Assembly (NCBI GenBank): GCA_036136335.1
Contig: JAYZQT010000007.1
Location: 62,001 to 126,000 of the forward strand
Length of the DNA stretch: 64,000 nucleotides
Origin: JAYZQT01 sp036136335
GTDB taxonomy: Bacteria; Pseudomonadota; Alphaproteobacteria; MPNO01; UBA830
Direction: 5' to 3'
The position numbers and the translations under genes are program-made. Positions 62,551-64,000 of the stretch are shown in pieces. Numbering within the stretch: the first letter of the stretch is position 1; every line of letters begins with the position of its first letter. Below the pieces are notes generated by a model that worked only from the letters and a program-made list of their open reading frames with translations, was not told the origin of the DNA and did not search any database.

Positions 62551-64000
62551 ATGGTTGATTTGCCAAGGGATTTTAGAGCCGGCAATCTCAAGGGATTAAA
62601 GGCGGTCGTTGAAGAAGCCGATTATGAAAGGCTTTTCCCCAAGAACCGATACACATGTAAAGACTGGCTTCAGAAAGAATACGATCTGTTGTGGTCCCGC
62701 GTGTGGCAGTGGGCCTGTCGCGAGGAAGAAATTCCAGACGTTGGCGATTTTTATGAATATCGAATTGGCGATCAGTCTTTCCTGATCGTCAGAGATAAGG
62801 ACAGATCCCTGAAGGCGTACTACAACTCATGCATGCACCGCGGAACCCGACTTGTTGAAGGCGCACATGAATTCGGAGGGCCTGGAACATTTAACGGAAA
62901 TAAAGCACAGTTCGATGGCAAAATCACCTGTGTATTCCATGGGTGGGCTTATGACCTTAACGGCGAGTTATGCCACCTCCCCGGGGCAAAAGACTTTGGA
63001 AAGGGTATGGTTCAGCGTGAGAAAGTTTGCCTGCGACAGGCACTGGTGGATAGCTGGGGCGGATTTGTATTTATTAACATGGACCTGAATGCCGAGCCTT
63101 TGCTCGATTATCTTGATCCCGTCCCGGCAAATTTAACAGATTACGCCATCAGCGAGATGCGATTGCTCAGACACTATACCACAATCCTGCCTTGTAACTG
63201 GAAGTATGGAATTGACCAGTTTCAGGAGGGTTATCATGTGTGGGCCACACACGTAATGGATCTTAACAATGTTGGTGCGGTTTCCACCGGACCTGGCGGT
63301 CGACGAGTAGGCGAAAAAAAAGGCAACAGGTATCCGCCGCCCGATAAGGTTGGCGCCATGACCGTATATGAACAGTTTGACCTGCACACGAATTTCTGGG
63401 AACCACACTGGCAGCTGACGACCGGATTGCCCCCCGGAGTAAAGCTTCGAGACCTAGGAGATGAGGAATACCCCACACCAAAAGAATGGGCCCGCAAGGC
63501 CATAGAGACAATGGTGGTCCAGAACCGGGTAGCTCAATACGAACTAGACCATTTTGATACTCTCGGCGAACTGCCTCTTGAAATGGAGGGACCCGAATTC
63601 ATGGTCCAGAACCGACGGGACGCATGCGCGGGCAAAGGGATTGATCTATCTCACCTGACCAGCCAACAGATGTACGGCTTTCCAACTGAACACCGCATCT
63701 TTCCAAATATGCGGGGACCGGTTGCGGGTAACAGTTATGTTTTGTTCAGGGCAAGACCTAACGGCGACGATCCGGATAGCATGATCTGGGACATTTATTT
63801 CATGTTCCGATACGGACCCGGCGACGAGCCCGATATCCACTACGAATACATTCCTGAATGGCAGAATTATCCTCGCGAACGGATGCCACCGTCATTTATG
63901 CAGGACTTCAAGACGACACCGTTATTTCAGAAGGGAATGCATTCGAAGGCATTTCCGGGCCACCGGTACTGCAAACAGGAACAGAACGTGATCCATACCC
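62551..64000 (+). CDS. Rieske ring-hydroxylating oxygenase alpha subunit (partial, runs off the end)
   Basis: The frame is open from the ATG at 62551 to the last base and encodes at least 483 residues. The Rieske [2Fe-2S] ligands are in SCMHRGTRLVEG and CVFHGWAYDLNGEL (CxH and CxxH), and the mononuclear iron site in QEGYHVWATHVMDL with two histidines near residue 230. It hydroxylates an aromatic or other substrate with a separate reductase, which is not in the window. GGGGA lies before the start. The Rieske insertion is longer than in naphthalene-type enzymes, so it may be of the carboxylic-acid- or biphenyl-related type. The end is missing. Confidence 0.93.
   Translation, partial: MVDLPRDFRAGNLKGLKAVVEEADYERLFPKNRYTCKDWLQKEYDLLWSRVWQWACREEEIPDVGDFYEYRIGDQSFLIVRDKDRSLKAYYNSCMHRGTRLVEGAHEFGGPGTFNGNKAQFDGKITCVFHGWAYDLNGELCHLPGAKDFGKGMVQREKVCLRQALVDSWGGFVFINMDLNAEPLLDYLDPVPANLTDYAISEMRLLRHYTTILPCNWKYGIDQFQEGYHVWATHVMDLNNVGAVSTGPGGRRVGEKKGNRYPPPDKVGAMTVYEQFDLHTNFWEPHWQLTTGLPPGVKLRDLGDEEYPTPKEWARKAIETMVVQNRVAQYELDHFDTLGELPLEMEGPEFMVQNRRDACAGKGIDLSHLTSQQMYGFPTEHRIFPNMRGPVAGNSYVLFRARPNGDDPDSMIWDIYFMFRYGPGDEPDIHYEYIPEWQNYPRERMPPSFMQDFKTTPLFQKGMHSKAFPGHRYCKQEQNVIHT

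Noticed and set aside
1..64000. CRISPR arrays, insertion sequences or phage genes
   Set aside because: No spaced direct repeats, transposase motifs or phage-type genes were seen on either strand.

Overview
The window looks like a catabolic and accessory stretch of an alphaproteobacterial chromosome. This is an inference from gene content: coxMSL-type molybdenum hydroxylases, TRAP, tripartite tricarboxylate (TTT) and Liv-type transporters, an HpnC-like enzyme, several acyl-CoA ligases, and intermediate GC content judged by eye. A free-living, probably marine organism fits, but no marker gene proves it. The only clear housekeeping gene is cysS. I found no rRNA, tRNA, CRISPR array, phage gene, transposase or recognisable transcription factor.

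Layout. 1-4.6 kb: tail of an unknown gene, a cytosolic 4,5-dihydroxyphthalate decarboxylase-like protein, a TauD-type dioxygenase, a kynurenine-formamidase-like esterase and cysS. 4.6-9.9 kb (+): acyl-CoA ligase, 3-hydroxyisobutyryl-CoA hydrolase-like protein, enoyl-CoA hydratase, six-Asp-box propeller and an isochorismatase-like hydrolase. 9.9-16.6 kb (-): a tight seven-gene run of 2-oxoacid dehydrogenase E1-alpha, E1-beta and E2, a 3-hydroxyisobutyrate-dehydrogenase-like protein, two TSUP permeases and an HpnC-like enzyme. The two convergent runs together resemble a branched-chain (valine-like) oxidation module, but acyl-CoA dehydrogenase, E3 and the final semialdehyde dehydrogenase are absent. 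16.7-20.6 kb (-): an M24-fold protein that has lost a metal ligand, an amidase and a polysaccharide-deacetylase/PuuE-like enzyme.

20.8-25.4 kb (+): a three-subunit xanthine-dehydrogenase-family hydroxylase plus a TSUP permease. 25.6-28.6 kb (-): an aminobenzoate-CoA-ligase-like enzyme with an overlapping methyltransferase and a lipocalin-like protein. 28.8-31.3 kb (+): Dabb protein, MFS exporter and carboxymuconolactone-decarboxylase-like protein. 31.6-34.4 kb (-): a second hydroxylase with large and Fe-S subunits only. 34.7-42.4 kb: cupin, BASS transporter, SDR, arylsulfotransferase-like protein, secreted hydrolase, thermonuclease, small secreted protein and an acyl-CoA-dehydrogenase-fold monooxygenase.

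42.9-49.8 kb (+): a complete urea/amide-type ABC importer followed by an amidase and a frameshifted isochorismatase-like gene. Opposite it lies a paralogous amidase, followed by a nicotinamidase-like hydrolase. 52.3-64 kb: a second arylsulfotransferase, a TTT binding protein and TctA-TctB fusion in convergent orientation separated by a clear terminator, an acyl-adenylate ligase with a degenerate P-loop, a trimethylamine-dehydrogenase-like flavoenzyme, an orphan TRAP binding protein with its terminator, and the start of a Rieske oxygenase alpha subunit running off the end.

Taken together the genes suggest scavenging of amides, N-heterocycles or aromatic acids and possibly organosulfur compounds: import (Liv, TTT, TRAP, BASS), ring or side-chain hydroxylation (molybdenum hydroxylases, Rieske, TauD, flavin monooxygenase), C-N bond cleavage (three amidases, two intact and one broken isochorismatase-like hydrolases, formamidase-like and PuuE-like enzymes), CoA activation and beta-oxidation-like steps. 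No individual substrate can be fixed from sequence alone.
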